A DNA stretch of 64,000 nucleotides. Source: Breviolum minutum Mf 1.05b.01. Taxonomy: Eukaryota > Sar > Dinophyceae > Suessiales > Symbiodiniaceae. The notes under the pieces are model-generated. The model worked only from the letters and a program-made list of their open reading frames with translations. It was not told the DNA's origin and made no database searches. The position numbers and the translations under genes are program-made. Shown piece by piece: positions 1 through 10,185 of the stretch (positions within the stretch are counted from its first letter, which is position 1; each line of letters opens with the position of its first letter). The stretch spans positions 241,272 through 305,271 of the forward strand of contig DF239305.1 in NCBI GenBank assembly GCA_000507305.1. The letters are read 5' to 3'.

Positions 1-163
1 AGTGATGCAAATTTAACCAAACTGTGGTGTAAAGGATAAATGCAACAATCTGTTGAAAGTCAGAAGTAGGAACAAAAAATGTGTGCATAAGGAGCAACAA
101 GTTGAAAGCATCACGAGCTTGCTTGCGCCAGAGTTCAGCGGCTGATTGGATGTTGGAATGATA

Positions 164-1423
164 TCATTCCAAGAGTTCAATGGCAACCAACAGAAGCTTC
201 ACCAAGATTGGGTCTGACATCTGCCCAGCCAAGCGCACTGTGCAACCGTATTTTGCGGCAACATCTGGGAGTGCCTGCACATCGTCCTTGCTCATTTGTT
301 TGAGTACATTGTTCACTGTCTTGAAAGAATCTTGTAAGCGATTCTTAGTTTTGGACTTCAAAGGCAAACTGCCCAGCCACTTGGAGAATCCTTGCGGGGT
401 GGATGTGGACAAAGGAAACTTGCCGAGTACCTTCTGGGATTCCGTTGGAACATGGGTAATCAGACCCTGAATGGAATCTGGAACAGCGGTAGAATGTGAT
501 TCCTTTGAAGGATCGGCTTTGAACTTGGCAGCTGCCGTTTGGTCGCCCTTTGGGGGATCGACTTTGGCCTTGGCAGCTGCTGTCTTGTCCGTCGGCCTCT
601 GAGACTTGCGAGCTGGTGCAGGGGTAGGTTCGTCGTCCTTTTCGTCTTGGTGAGGCTCAGGCAATGGTGCTTGTTTGGACTGAAGTTTGCCAATGGTGAT
701 TTGGGCTTCTTCCAACTGACGACGAAGATCCAACATCTCTGATTCCACTTCTTTGTTGGTCTGCAGGGGAGCCAGGATGTGCTGAGCCAAAAGGTCTATG
801 AGGTTGGCCTTTTCAGCATTGGTCATGTTGGGGCCCACTGTGTGGCCTGAAGTTTTTGCCACGTGCAGGGCAGCTCCGTCAATGTCTATGCCTTTCTGGC
901 GAACCTGCTTGAGAACTTTTTCAACCAGGACTGATTCTCTAATGTTTCGAGTCAGGACGGCTCCTGTAAACCATCCTTGGCCCAAGTAGCGGAGGCCGTG
1001 GTTTTGCCATCCCATGTATAGCAATTCTGGCAAGGAGACTTTGGTGAGATCTCTGCCAGCCAGCCCATGTGACTTGGACCATTCTGTGGTCATCACCTTC
1101 CTTGGCAACTTTTTGCCCCAGATCTCATTCTTGTCGTAGAACTCAGAGTCACTCTGAAAAGTGGGAGGAAGATTCTTATCTACTGATGAACCCACATGTG
1201 GAGGATATCCCGTAGGAGATCCAATGTGGTCCCACTTTGACTGGTAATTCTCAGTCCTTAACTTCTTGGGAGTGGAAGTTGACCAGTCTGCTTCAGACTG
1301 TCTTTTGGGTTGCTGCCAGTCCCATGCTGACGAGGCATTGGACTTATCCTCATTCCACTGGTCATCGGATTTCCACTGGGATTGACGCCAGTTCTGATCC
1401 CAGGAATTATAGTTCCAACTCAT
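164..1423 (-). CDS. Hypothetical Trp/Gln-rich protein with coiled coil
   Basis: I do not recognise a family. This is an intronless frame of 419 residues read from the ATG at 1421-1423. The frame stays open upstream to 1711, but that part is AT-rich and hydrophobic and reads like leader sequence. The first ~60 residues are rich in W, Q, N and S (starting MSWNYNSWDQNW). Around residues 205-265 there is an acidic/basic heptad-like stretch that could be a coiled coil. It is followed by two near copies of a TAAAKxKxDP unit and then by ~90 residues that look folded (containing KWLGSLPL and a Lys-rich helix). The next gene upstream in the same direction (2035-3594) is also intronless and 611 bp away, unlike the intron-rich plus-strand genes. 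The pair could therefore be two ORFs of one mobile or retroposed unit, which is inference. It contains no visible catalytic domain. Confidence 0.6.
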   Translation of the reverse strand: MSWNYNSWDQNWRQSQWKSDDQWNEDKSNASSAWDWQQPKRQSEADWSTSTPKKLRTENYQSKWDHIGSPTGYPPHVGSSVDKNLPPTFQSDSEFYDKNEIWGKKLPRKVMTTEWSKSHGLAGRDLTKVSLPELLYMGWQNHGLRYLGQGWFTGAVLTRNIRESVLVEKVLKQVRQKGIDIDGAALHVAKTSGHTVGPNMTNAEKANLIDLLAQHILAPLQTNKEVESEMLDLRRQLEEAQITIGKLQSKQAPLPEPHQDEKDDEPTPAPARKSQRPTDKTAAAKAKVDPPKGDQTAAAKFKADPSKESHSTAVPDSIQGLITHVPTESQKVLGKFPLSTSTPQGFSKWLGSLPLKSKTKNRLQDSFKTVNNVLKQMSKDDVQALPDVAAKYGCTVRLAGQMSDPILVKLLLVAIELLE

Positions 1424-2034
1424 GGCTTTAAAACCACTTTCACGGAACTCGAGTTTTTGGGATTTGAAACTGAGAAGACTGAGAATGGAAGTGAGATTGA
1501 AGGAGAAAGAGAGAGAAGAAGATTCATACGTGGAGTGTGGAAATGTGTACGTGTGCGACAATATACATATAAATATTAAACATACATAATAAACGACTTT
1601 ATATATCGAGGTGGAAGCCTTTGGAGAAATGTCCAAAGCAGTTGCAACTGCAGTGAGAGTCTCTTTGCAATGCCAGTCTCTTGCTATGTCCCTCTCTTGC
1701 AGTGCTTGCAAACTGACTGTCAGTAAAATTTGACAAAATAGAAACCTTCAAACATGGTCTTGAAGTGATGTCAAACACTGAACAGTTTTTTTCACTGAAT
1801 GCTTTTCAACTGCTGTGCCAAGAGATATCCGTGTTCCTAACGAATATCCCGGAAGATGCCAAAATGGCAATTGTTTGTCAAGCCAACCAGGTTGACAGAT
1901 CAGTGATCTCAGATCAGCTGATATTCTGCTTTCTTTTCATTCTCAGGATCTAGTGGATCCTTTGACCATTTTCTGATGGTCATTTGGTCATAGGTCGTTT
2001 TTGGACCATCATTTTGTGGGGTCAACTTGTGACC

Positions 2035-3594
2035 TCAAATTGGCCTCATCATAGCTATGGCCTGGATGTGGGCATGAGCGCTGTGGAAACACCAGCGCTC
2101 TTTACCCTTTACCACTCCTTTCCGCCGCACTAGATGCTGTTCGTCAGTGGTGCCTCCAGATTCCAAGGTGCCATGTTCTTTGGCACTTGCAACCTCTCCA
2201 AGGATTACCACTCCTTGTTTTCCTTTGGAGATTTTCCAGATCTTTTTCAACAACTGGGAGGTGATGGAAGGAGAAAGTTTGCCAACCGCTCCGAGTCCGT
2301 AGAACCCGAAGCTCGGAAAGTCGGTAGCATCTTGTGGGTTCCAGGTGTATGGTCGAATGACCCCCTGGGCCATAATCATCTTTGCGCTCTTGACGTCTGT
2401 CCCATGCGAGAAGGTGTAATGGTACAGGTTGTGCCTGTCACCTGAGAAATCAGGCATACTGAAAACTGGCGCCACTTCCAGAAATTGACTAATATGGGCT
2501 ATAGTGCAGCCAATGCCTTCGTCAGTCATTTCTAAGTAAGAGAAGTTGTCTCCAGAAAGATCCTCAGCAGGAATCTTTGTTAAAAGAATCTCTGCCATAT
2601 GATGGCTGATATTTTCAGGAACTTCGGTGTCTTTTGTCAAAATCAGATGATTGACAGCTTGGACTTCATCTTGGTCGACTGCACGTGGAGGATCGGCTTC
2701 TGAGGGAGAAATCTCCGCAAGAACGGGAATTCTGGAAGTATCTTCGCGGGCTTTTTGGATAGCCTGGCTCCAATAGTTGTATTCTTCTGCTTCGGCAACT
2801 TGAGTGTCTCTATCATCTAGCCCCCTTGTGCTTGAGGGGGTCCTCTGTCCCAAAGGCATTCTGTTTGGTGAGGAAGTTCTGTCATTTTTGGCTTTGTCTT
2901 TCCTTTTGCCTTTTCCTTGGCTTTTGCCGGAAGCTCCTCCTTTGGAATGATATCCTGCTTGAGGATGGCCGTAAGAATAGGATTTGCTTTGGCCTTTTCC
3001 TTGTCTTTGGTTCTTGCCCTTTTCTTGACTTTGTCGACGGTATTCACCTTTGGAGGAATGAGCTGTGTTGTGCGCAGAGTAAGAGCGCTGGCCATACCAA
3101 GATTGGTACGAAGTATTTGGCCAGGTACGTTTTCCTGAACTATCCCAAGGTCCCCAGCTGTCCAGGTTGGGATCAGCAGCGCTGGCTTGTTGAGATTCAG
3201 GCGCTGCGCTAGCAGCACTAGCAATTGGAGGTCTTTCGGGTGTTTCTGGCCTCCTCTGTTTCTTGGGCTTGGTCTTGGAATGTCCACGTGGTCCTTTTCT
3301 GGACTTGCTCTTGGTTCGAGTGCGGCGTCTTTCTCGAGACTTGGATCTCGTCCGATGTTTGTGGCGACGACGTCCACGAGATCGAGAGCGAGATCTTTTT
3401 GGACTCTTAGTTTTCGAAGAGTTGGACCTCAACTTCTTAGTCTTGGAAGAGGCAGCTGTAGAACTAGCCTGTATGCTCTGGTGTCCTTGCTGAGAATCTG
3501 GAGCTACCTGTGAGTTGGATACAGGATAGAAAATAACCTGTGTAGGAGGGCTCATCGACAGGTAAGGTTGAGCTACTGGGACCATTTGGCCCAT
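2035..3594 (-). CDS. RS/Lys-rich protein with possible ADP-ribosyltransferase-like C-terminal domain
   Basis: Intronless frame of 519 residues, starting at the ATG at 3592-3594. The frame stays open into the assembly gap, so the true N-terminus may lie in missing sequence. Residues ~50-110 are a dense RS/RK domain (SPKRSRSRSRGRRRH), and residues ~190-240 are rich in G, K, Q and S. The C-terminal ~140 residues look folded: LYHYTF, then a helix ending MAQGVIRP, then FGFYGLG, then GGTTDEQHLVRR. The order H-Y-T, 'A..I...G.I.P' and 'GFYG.G' recalls the ART/PARP fold (an H-Y-E type layout), but I cannot assign the catalytic Glu. The RS tract suggests nuclear location or RNA association. It is a hypothesis that this is a mobile-element protein. 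Confidence is good that it is translated and low on function. Confidence 0.6.
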   Translation of the reverse strand: MGQMVPVAQPYLSMSPPTQVIFYPVSNSQVAPDSQQGHQSIQASSTAASSKTKKLRSNSSKTKSPKRSRSRSRGRRRHKHRTRSKSRERRRTRTKSKSRKGPRGHSKTKPKKQRRPETPERPPIASAASAAPESQQASAADPNLDSWGPWDSSGKRTWPNTSYQSWYGQRSYSAHNTAHSSKGEYRRQSQEKGKNQRQGKGQSKSYSYGHPQAGYHSKGGASGKSQGKGKRKDKAKNDRTSSPNRMPLGQRTPSSTRGLDDRDTQVAEAEEYNYWSQAIQKAREDTSRIPVLAEISPSEADPPRAVDQDEVQAVNHLILTKDTEVPENISHHMAEILLTKIPAEDLSGDNFSYLEMTDEGIGCTIAHISQFLEVAPVFSMPDFSGDRHNLYHYTFSHGTDVKSAKMIMAQGVIRPYTWNPQDATDFPSFGFYGLGAVGKLSPSITSQLLKKIWKISKGKQGVVILGEVASAKEHGTLESGGTTDEQHLVRRKGVVKGKERWCFHSAHAHIQAIAMMRPI

Positions 3595-3601
3595 AGGTTG
3601 A

Positions 3602-4217
3602 NNNNNNNNNNNNNNNNNNNNNNNNNNNNNNNNNNNNNNNNNNNNNNNNNNNNNNNNNNNNNNNNNNNNNNNNNNNNNNNNNNNNNNNNNNNNNNNNNNN
3701 NNNNNNNNNNNNNNNNNNNNNNNNNNNNNNNNNNNNNNNNNNNNNNNNNNNNNNNNNNNNNNNNNNNNNNNNNNNNNNNNNNNNNNNNNNNNNNNNNNNN
3801 NNNNNNNNNNNNNNNNNNNNNNNNNNNNNNNNNNNNNNNNNNNNNNNNNNNNNNNNNNNNNNNNNNNNNNNNNNNNNNNNNNNNNNNNNNNNNNNNNNNN
3901 NNNNNNNNNNNNNNNNNNNNNNNNNNNNNNNNNNNNNNNNNNNNNNNNNNNNNNNNNNNNNNNNNNNNNNNNNNNNNNNNNNNNNNNNNNNNNNNNNNNN
4001 NNNNNNNNNNNNNNNNNNNNNNNNNNNNNNNNNNNNNNNNNNNNNNNNNNNNNNNNNNNNNNNNNNNNNNNNNNNNNNNNNNNNNNNNNNNNNNNNNNNN
4101 NNNNNNNNNNNNNNNNNNNNNNNNNNNNNNNNNNNNNNNNNNNNNNNNNNNNNNNNNNNNNNNNNNNNNNNNNNNNNNNNNNNNNNNNNNNNNNNNNNNN
4201 NNNNNNNNNNNNNNNNN
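3602..4217. other. Assembly gap (run of N)
   Basis: 616 undetermined bases. The gap sits just upstream of the start codon of the minus-strand RS-rich ORF, so the 5' end of that gene or of an enclosing element is hidden. Frames that cross it are not meaningful. Confidence 1.
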
Positions 4218-4258
4218 AAAATTTGCAAAAGACCTGTCATAAACTCATCGTCAAAAAT

Positions 4259-4362
4259 TGACTTCAAAATCGTCTTCACAGATCGTCTTCACAAATTGTC
4301 TTCACAGATCGTCTTCAAAAATTGTCTTTACGGATCGTCTTCAACAGTTGTCTTCAAATATT
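4259..4362. repeat. Imperfect short tandem array of a CGTCTTCA-type unit
   Basis: About seven imperfect copies of a ~15-bp unit of the form (a/g)atcGTCTTCAca(a/g), next to the assembly gap. Arrays like this often break assembly, which may explain the gap. No gene is visible between 4363 and 5370. That stretch holds only a 20-bp tandem duplication at 4801-4840 and a (CA)n tract near 5060. Confidence 0.8.
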
Positions 4363-4800
4363 GCGGTTTGTCTGGTGATTTGTCTTTTGGTCATCATTAC
4401 CAGACTGTTACGTATAGTGGTCAAAGGTCATAGACTGTGACCTCTTGACCATACTTGTGCATTTCATGGTCGTGGGGGCCCATCGAGCTGAGCGTAAAAC
4501 CCACGGATGGAAAAGTTCTACGTAAATCTAGAATTCGTACAAATCCAATAGGGACCCACCGTATCAAGACGGATTAGCCCATCACGAGGACACCTACAGA
4601 GAGAATCCCCAAACACACTGGAAAAGCCACAAAGGGCAAGGTACAAGACATCGGTGAGGTTAATAAGGTGATGCCCCTTCCACTACCTTCTTCGGATAGG
4701 GTAAGAGGATAACCCTTCTATGCCAGCCGCGGACATAGCAAGGGGAACCTACAAAGAGTAGGCAGAACCTTGAACCTTATTGAACCCTCCTTGTCAAAAA

Positions 4801-4840
4801 GATTGGTCAATTTCACCTAGAATTGGTCAATTTCACCTAG
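4801..4840. repeat. 20-bp tandem duplication
   Basis: Two adjacent copies of ATTGGTCAATTTCACCTAG, offset by 20 bp, differing only at the junction bases. They lie in an otherwise featureless intergenic stretch. Confidence 0.9.
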
Positions 4841-5373
4841 GTATGTACATATATATATTTACATATGTTGTTTACTTCTTTGACATTCCAGCTGCGCATA
4901 CTAGCACCCAGGAACTGTCAGCAGGTACGTTTACAGCTCTTGCCACTGGCCTCTTCGTTGGCCATCCACCAGTGACAAGAGGGATGGCCCCCTGCTTGAA
5001 GTGAAGTGGTATGTTACCAAAGCTAAAATATGGAAACAGTTTGTAATACTGTTGGCACACACACACACAACTCAGACTCCTTTGTTCAGGAAAAGATTGG
5101 ACAATGTGTTTGATCCATGCAATTCAGGTGATTGAAGAGGGGTACACAGCAGTCTTGCCGTTGGCCAGCTCAGACAACACAGCATCCGCAAAGTTGCGAC
5201 TGCTGATTCTCCTGTCGTGACTTCGGGTTCAGTCTGTTTGGATCTCAGGACACAGCCAAGCAATGGAGGGTGCGACTTCAAGAGATTCTCTGGTCAGGTG
5301 GGTGGGGAGTTTCCAGTGAGTTGCTGACATGAACAAGAATCGCCATATCTGGGAGGGAGCTGAGGAGTGACCT

Positions 5374-6654
5374 GTGGCTGTAACAAATGACAGGGCAAGG
5401 TGCATCCAACCATTCCGAACAATTATTGTGTCCATCCAGCAGATTTTTAACAAGTGCGAAGAGTTAGCCAGCACCCTCCCACAGTTGGTGGAGACTGGAG
5501 ACAGGCTGCAGGAAATGGATCAAGCAGTGCGCAGGAAGCTGGGGGACATTCACGCCCTTCTCCGGACTGGAGACAACTTCGCAAGATGCGAAAGGTGGGA
5601 GGAGGTTGAAAGGACCTTTCAAGCTCTGGGGGATTGCGCCAAAGAGGCAATGGAGCTGATGGATCGCTACGGCACAGCCGTGGAGGCTGCCCTCACACAA
5701 GTTGATCTTGTTACGTCTGCTACCCAGAAAGCTAAGGAGCTCATAGACCAGCTGCGCGGGTTCAGCAACCAAATGATGCCAGCAACCGTGAAGATCACTG
5801 AGTTCGTTCGCTGGTGTGCGGACTTAGGACTCTCTTACTGTGGCATCGGATTGCTTTTAGCATTTGTTGTGGTATGCATCGGTGGTGTGGCATGCATTGC
5901 AGGTGGGGCAGGAGCAATTGCTGCTCCGGCTGCTGCGGTTGCCGGAGCAGCAACCTCTGCTGTTGGAGCAGCAATTGGAACAACAACCTCTGTTGTTGGA
6001 GCAGCAACCTCTGCAGCAAGTGCAGGAGGGATTGCGAGTGCAGTGGGCACCATTTCCTTGTGCACTGTTGTTGGTGTTGTTGAGATAGCGCTCTTGATGG
6101 CTGTGAAAATGGCTGCATTTGAGTTTGCACGCTTCCTGCGAAGAACGTTTCCAGATACTCTTGGTGCTATTCAGGAGCTCCTGGTGGCTCTGTGTTGCAC
6201 GTGCGTGGTTTTTGGCCAGCAAGGCTTTGACACATTCATTGCTGCCCTGACCAAGCTTTATGGCAGCGTTGAGGAATGGGGCCGGTACTTGCAAGATGAG
6301 CTTGACCAGCTGATGACGAGGGCCACGAGGATACAGGAGAAACTCAAGGAGACCAAAAAGATGACTGAGGACATCAAAAAAGAGTTGCACACTTTTGGGA
6401 TTAAGTCTGCCGAGGTTGTCTCCATGGCGCACTTCATCCAGAACTGCGAAAACGCTACTGAAGCAGAAATAGCAGAAAAAAAGAGAGAGTGCCAAGCCAA
6501 GTGCCAGCAGATGTTTGAGGAAACCAAAGAGAAGTTCGACACTTTGGTCACTACACCAATCAATATCCACTCAGAAATCGAGAGCACGAACTCATCCCCA
6601 CTGCAGATTCTGCAAGAACTGCTGGTGGCTGAAGCTGATGCGGGTGACTCGTAG
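5374..6654 (+). CDS. Helical membrane protein with long Gly/Ala hairpin, family unknown
   Basis: One uninterrupted frame ends at TAG 6652-6654. It is open from 5371, but the first ATG is at 5515, so translation either starts there (379 residues) or an upstream exon is spliced in; GTG at 5374 is an unlikely eukaryotic start. The N-terminal part is amphipathic helix. In the 5374-based numbering, residues ~152-180 form a strongly hydrophobic segment (LLLAFVVVCIGGVACIAGG). Next comes ~50 residues of Ala/Gly/Thr low complexity with internal repeats (GAATSA, VVGAATSA), then a second hydrophobic segment at ~225-245. A charged coiled-coil region follows (EKLKETKKMTEDIKKEL, CQAKCQQ). The layout helix, hydrophobic hairpin, helix resembles apolipoprotein-L-like and other helical membrane-inserting proteins, but I see no diagnostic motif. 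No introns are visible, unlike its neighbours. Confidence 0.65.
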   Translation: MAVTNDRARCIQPFRTIIVSIQQIFNKCEELASTLPQLVETGDRLQEMDQAVRRKLGDIHALLRTGDNFARCERWEEVERTFQALGDCAKEAMELMDRYGTAVEAALTQVDLVTSATQKAKELIDQLRGFSNQMMPATVKITEFVRWCADLGLSYCGIGLLLAFVVVCIGGVACIAGGAGAIAAPAAAVAGAATSAVGAAIGTTTSVVGAATSAASAGGIASAVGTISLCTVVGVVEIALLMAVKMAAFEFARFLRRTFPDTLGAIQELLVALCCTCVVFGQQGFDTFIAALTKLYGSVEEWGRYLQDELDQLMTRATRIQEKLKETKKMTEDIKKELHTFGIKSAEVVSMAHFIQNCENATEAEIAEKKRECQAKCQQMFEETKEKFDTLVTTPINIHSEIESTNSSPLQILQELLVAEADAGDS

Positions 6655-8384
6655 AGTAGATTCCTTTCGGCTGTATAAATCAGCCTGAGAATGGCAGTTC
6701 GGAGTTTGGTTGCGCCTTTGCACCTCAGATGAGCAGCATCCCAAACAATGAAGGAATGCTTTTGTTTGATGTGAGGGATTAATCTTCCGATTAATCGGCA
6801 ATTCAACATTTGGTATGGCTAGGATCCTTGACCATTCAGTTGAACCAATGTGCTACTCAGTGTTTGATATGTTTAAAGTCTTGGGATGCAACAGTGTTGG
6901 AGGCCATCTTTGCAAGAAAGGGGCCTTGACGACACGGGAACATTGTGAGGTGATTTTGCTAGCTGCTGTCAGCCAAAGTTTGGTCCAACTGCCCTGAATG
7001 CAAATATGTGGTCGTGAAAAAGTGCTGAGCTGCGCCGCATTCTTGCACAAAGATTCACAGCGCAGTCCAGCAGCACTTGTTAGTCCAGTTGCAGGGCCTT
7101 TGTGTAGCAGGCAAGTCAGCATTTTGCCAAGCATGGAATTGCAATACGTCGCACATGGACTCTCCCACCAACCCAATTGCGACCAAGTCAAACTTAATCA
7201 TTGGTTGAATCAATTCAACTTGAGCAGTACGGCATTTTTGGTTACTACCAGCCATTATTCATGGATTATAAGTAGCAATATCTTCATCGATTGGTCTTAT
7301 TGACCAGAAATCAAACTTGGTGGATCAAACGTATCAAGACGTTGCATTTGTTCAGCTTGCAGGTGGAAGACTTTGCATTGACGGCGAGGCCTGAGCATTT
7401 TAGGTCAGAGGTACCCAGACAGGACGGGCTTGGCAGCGCTGGCAGTGGCACCTCATGGTCTCAAAGCTTCTTACTTTCCTCTGAAAAGATGTGCTTTTAG
7501 GACATCACATGTACATACTATACTAGTATTACTAGAGACATGGCGCAATGACCTACAAACAAAGAGACAAAGGGCCTTACAAACGAACTAATTGGAACAA
7601 GGGATGACTGCGGAAGGCGCAGCACCTTCACACTGATGTCGAAGAGAAAAAGATCCTGAGACCGTGGGCTTGACGCAATCCTTGCAGTGACCTTGTAGTG
7701 ATTGTATCTCTTTTTGAGTGCAGGGACTAGCAATTTGCAAAAAGTGACGGGAGGATCATGGGCAAGCATGTTGATGATTCCATATTTCAATGGCGAAATG
7801 TAGCGCATCAACACCATTGAACAGCCAAACCGTTCACCTGCTGAAGAGTTTTTGTTGCTGTTAGTTGTTGAATTACACCAGTGATCACCAGTGATTTCCT
7901 GGTAACGCAAGGCGAATGTCGATACGGAACAGTTGTGTTTGCTTGACTTTGAAGCAGTCAGTGCGAAGGTGTTTTTTGCAAACAGAATCAGAATTTTCTG
8001 ATTGTTTAGCCAACATTTTTGTTGCGCTCAAAATTCTGCTCATCAGCACCGACGGGCGAAGGCGGTGTGCACAAAGATATACGGTTTTTCGTGTGCCCCA
8101 AAAATTTTGCCGTTGCTTTCAGGGGGACTAAGTCAGAACTTTGGAAAAACCTAAGTGCATCAAGAAAACAACATGTTGCTTGACACTGTATGCATTGTTG
8201 TGGTGCATTGTCTTGGCGCATTAACAAGAGCACAAGCAGCCAAACACATCCAAGCATCCAATCTTCGATTTCAAAATATTGAAATGAAATTTGAGCACTT
8301 GGATAGTCAACCTCAACAACCATGAAATAAAATGCTGTGGACATCGATATTCAAGTGTGTGTATTTGACAGCTTTGTCGAAGAG
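6655..8384. other. Intergenic region, no gene recognised
   Basis: Short frames occur on both strands (for example minus 7518-7910), but none has a family motif, convincing splice boundaries or low-complexity coding character. It probably contains the 3' UTR of the membrane protein and upstream sequence of the next gene. Confidence 0.5.
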
Positions 8385-10035
8385 CAATGCAACCTCCAAT
8401 GTGGGGGTCGCAACATTATCCTGAAAACAATGCGCATTATGGTGTCTCACTCAGTACTGGATTTGATAAGGCACTCAGGCAGATAAGGCTTCATCTTTCA
8501 CAGGTCAGCATTTTTGGAATGACTTCGGTTTGGTTGAGGTGGTGGATATGGCTACCCGTCATATGGATACGGCCATCCTCCTGGTGCTCAAAACTACAAC
8601 CATTCTGGTGCTCCAGACTACCACCATTCCGGTGCCCAAGTCTACAATCAGTCTGGTGGCCAATACTACCAGGGCCCTGATAGAGGCTATGGAAATGGAA
8701 ACTACGGTGCCTTGGCTGTTTGTTCGTGATTCGTTCGACCGGATTTGGATTTACCGGGATTTACTTGGGTGGAAAGGACATTGGCAGATAGTAGATCTCT
8801 GCTTGTGCTACACTTGCCGCTTTGGCCATACACCCTGGAAGATTAACATGGAACCTACAAATCACCCATTTAGAAAGGAAAATGATCTTCCAAACCTCCA
8901 TGATTATGGTCCATGTTAATCTTCCAGGGTGTAGATGTGAAACCTTTGAATATCTATCTACCTTAAGAGATCAAAACAATTGAAGCCTCAAAGGTGCCCG
9001 GTCAAGGTTCAGCAGTTTTTGTTACCAAGTTTACCAAGAGTCGGAGAGAAGGGAAATCTCGGTGGCTGGTGGGTACACATCCACGATAAGGAGAGGCTTT
9101 CTGTTCTGCAGATCCACCTCATGCTGAAGAAGACAGGAGTGAGCTCGATTCAGGAGGAATTTGGTAGGAGATTTTGGTGAAGCTGCAAGCGAAAGTGAAG
9201 TTCAAAAAACCAATATGGCCTTTCCAGTGTTTGCTAGCTGCTAGTATCTTCTCATACACCCCCTGAAATTTAAGATAACCCCGAACAAAAAGATGCTTGG
9301 GGTGTATGTTGTGGTCTTGGCATGGGCCATCCCAACCTTCAAAGGAGGGAGCGTCGCAGAGACCGGGAAGACTCTCGAAAAGGTGGCGGTAAAGGCCATG
9401 AAGGCATCCATGATACAGTTGGCTGAGGCTGAGCACCCAATCCGATTTCATCCCCCCAAACAAACCAAGCTGCCAGGGAAGAGTGAGCCGCGAAAAGGCG
9501 GCAAGGGTTCGGAGCGTTCAGGCAGACAGCCTGAAGGTGGCAGCCGAGATCTGGTACGATCCAGGTGAGCAAACGAAAACCAAGACATAGTTTGACGTGG
9601 CCGTGTTTCAAAAATACTAATACGAAATTAGAAGCTTGGAGCCCAACGTATTGGGGTATGTACCTGAAAATCCCTGAACCACCATGCCATGGCTGTTGAA
9701 CTGGACCCCTTCGAACATACCCCCAGTTAGAAATATATAGAGGTTTGACAACGGCCCTTTTAAACAACGGAATTTGGTAAAGGCCTAGGTTTAGAAATCA
9801 AACCCCAACCCTTTTTGTTGGGTTTCTGGCAGTTTCAAGATGTTTCAAGGGGATACCTCCAAGGGCGCAACGGGAGGGGAGCGATGTGAGGAGCCGTAGC
9901 CGGCATAGCCCCTCGCGCTCCAGTAGTGCCTCCTCGAAACCGAAGCGTCGCAGCCGTGCCTTGCATAACAAAAATGGCTGGCTCCCACAGGGACTAGGAT
10001 TACTAGGTGGTGGTAACCTGGGACCTAGGTGGTAG
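8385..10035 (+). CDS. Putative RNA-binding protein, G/Y/Q-rich then RD- and RS-rich (partial model)
   Basis: Exon A is ~8385-8441 (QPPMWGSQHYPENN). It ends in phase 1 before GT and joins exon B at 8539, after TTGAG, to give HYGGGYGYPSYGYG. Exon B runs to ~8711-8714 and carries imperfect HSGA.x.Y repeats (NHSGAPDYHHSGAQ). A third piece near 9335-9415 reads RRERRRDREDSRKGGGKG in one frame; a second frame is also open there (GKTLEKVAVKAMKAS), so that exon is uncertain. Exon E is 9850-10035, after CAAG, and has an RS domain (RSRSRHSPSRSSSASS) and a TAG at 10033. A possible exon near 8985-9030 (GQGSAVFVTKFTKSRREG) is unplaced. Prion-like Y/G/Q followed by RS and RD tracts is typical of splicing or RNP proteins, but I found no RRM or KH domain, so the RNA-binding role is inferred from composition only. 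Confidence 0.5.
8831..8931. mobile_element. MITE-like palindromic element with TA duplication
   Basis: A 101-bp element with near-perfect 22-bp terminal inverted repeats (CACCCTGGAAGATTAACATG and its complement), flanked by TA on both sides (8829-8830 and 8932-8933). It has no coding capacity. TIR plus TA duplication is Tc1/mariner (Stowaway)-style. It lies just downstream of exon B of the G/Y/Q-rich gene, so probably in an intron. Confidence 0.85.
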
Positions 10036-10044
10036 TTTCAATTT

Positions 10045-10185
10045 GACGAGCATATTTTTCAAATGGGTTTGAAACCACCAACTAGCAACTCCAATATTTT
10101 TCATTTTCATCATGATCCCTACTTGGGGAAGATGAACCCATTTTGAGGAGCACATTTTTCAAAGGGTTTTGAAACCACCAACTAG
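10045..10185. repeat. 41-bp direct repeat exactly 100 bp apart
   Basis: 10045-10085 and 10145-10185 are near-identical (both end TTTGAAACCACCAACTAG), directly after the TAG that closes the RS-rich exon. They may be a duplicated 3' UTR or target segment. From 10186 to 11204 I see no convincing gene. Confidence 0.85.

Noticed and set aside
4480-4790. Block with TGCCAGCCGCGG that resembles the small-subunit rRNA 530 loop
   Set aside because: Only ~12 bases match, the flanks do not fit rRNA, and no second conserved rRNA site is present.
9254-9308. Short palindrome CATACACCCC ... GGGGTGTATG and a similar one near 9653-9722
   Set aside because: The arms are only ~10 bp and no target duplication or second copy is seen, so I do not call an element.
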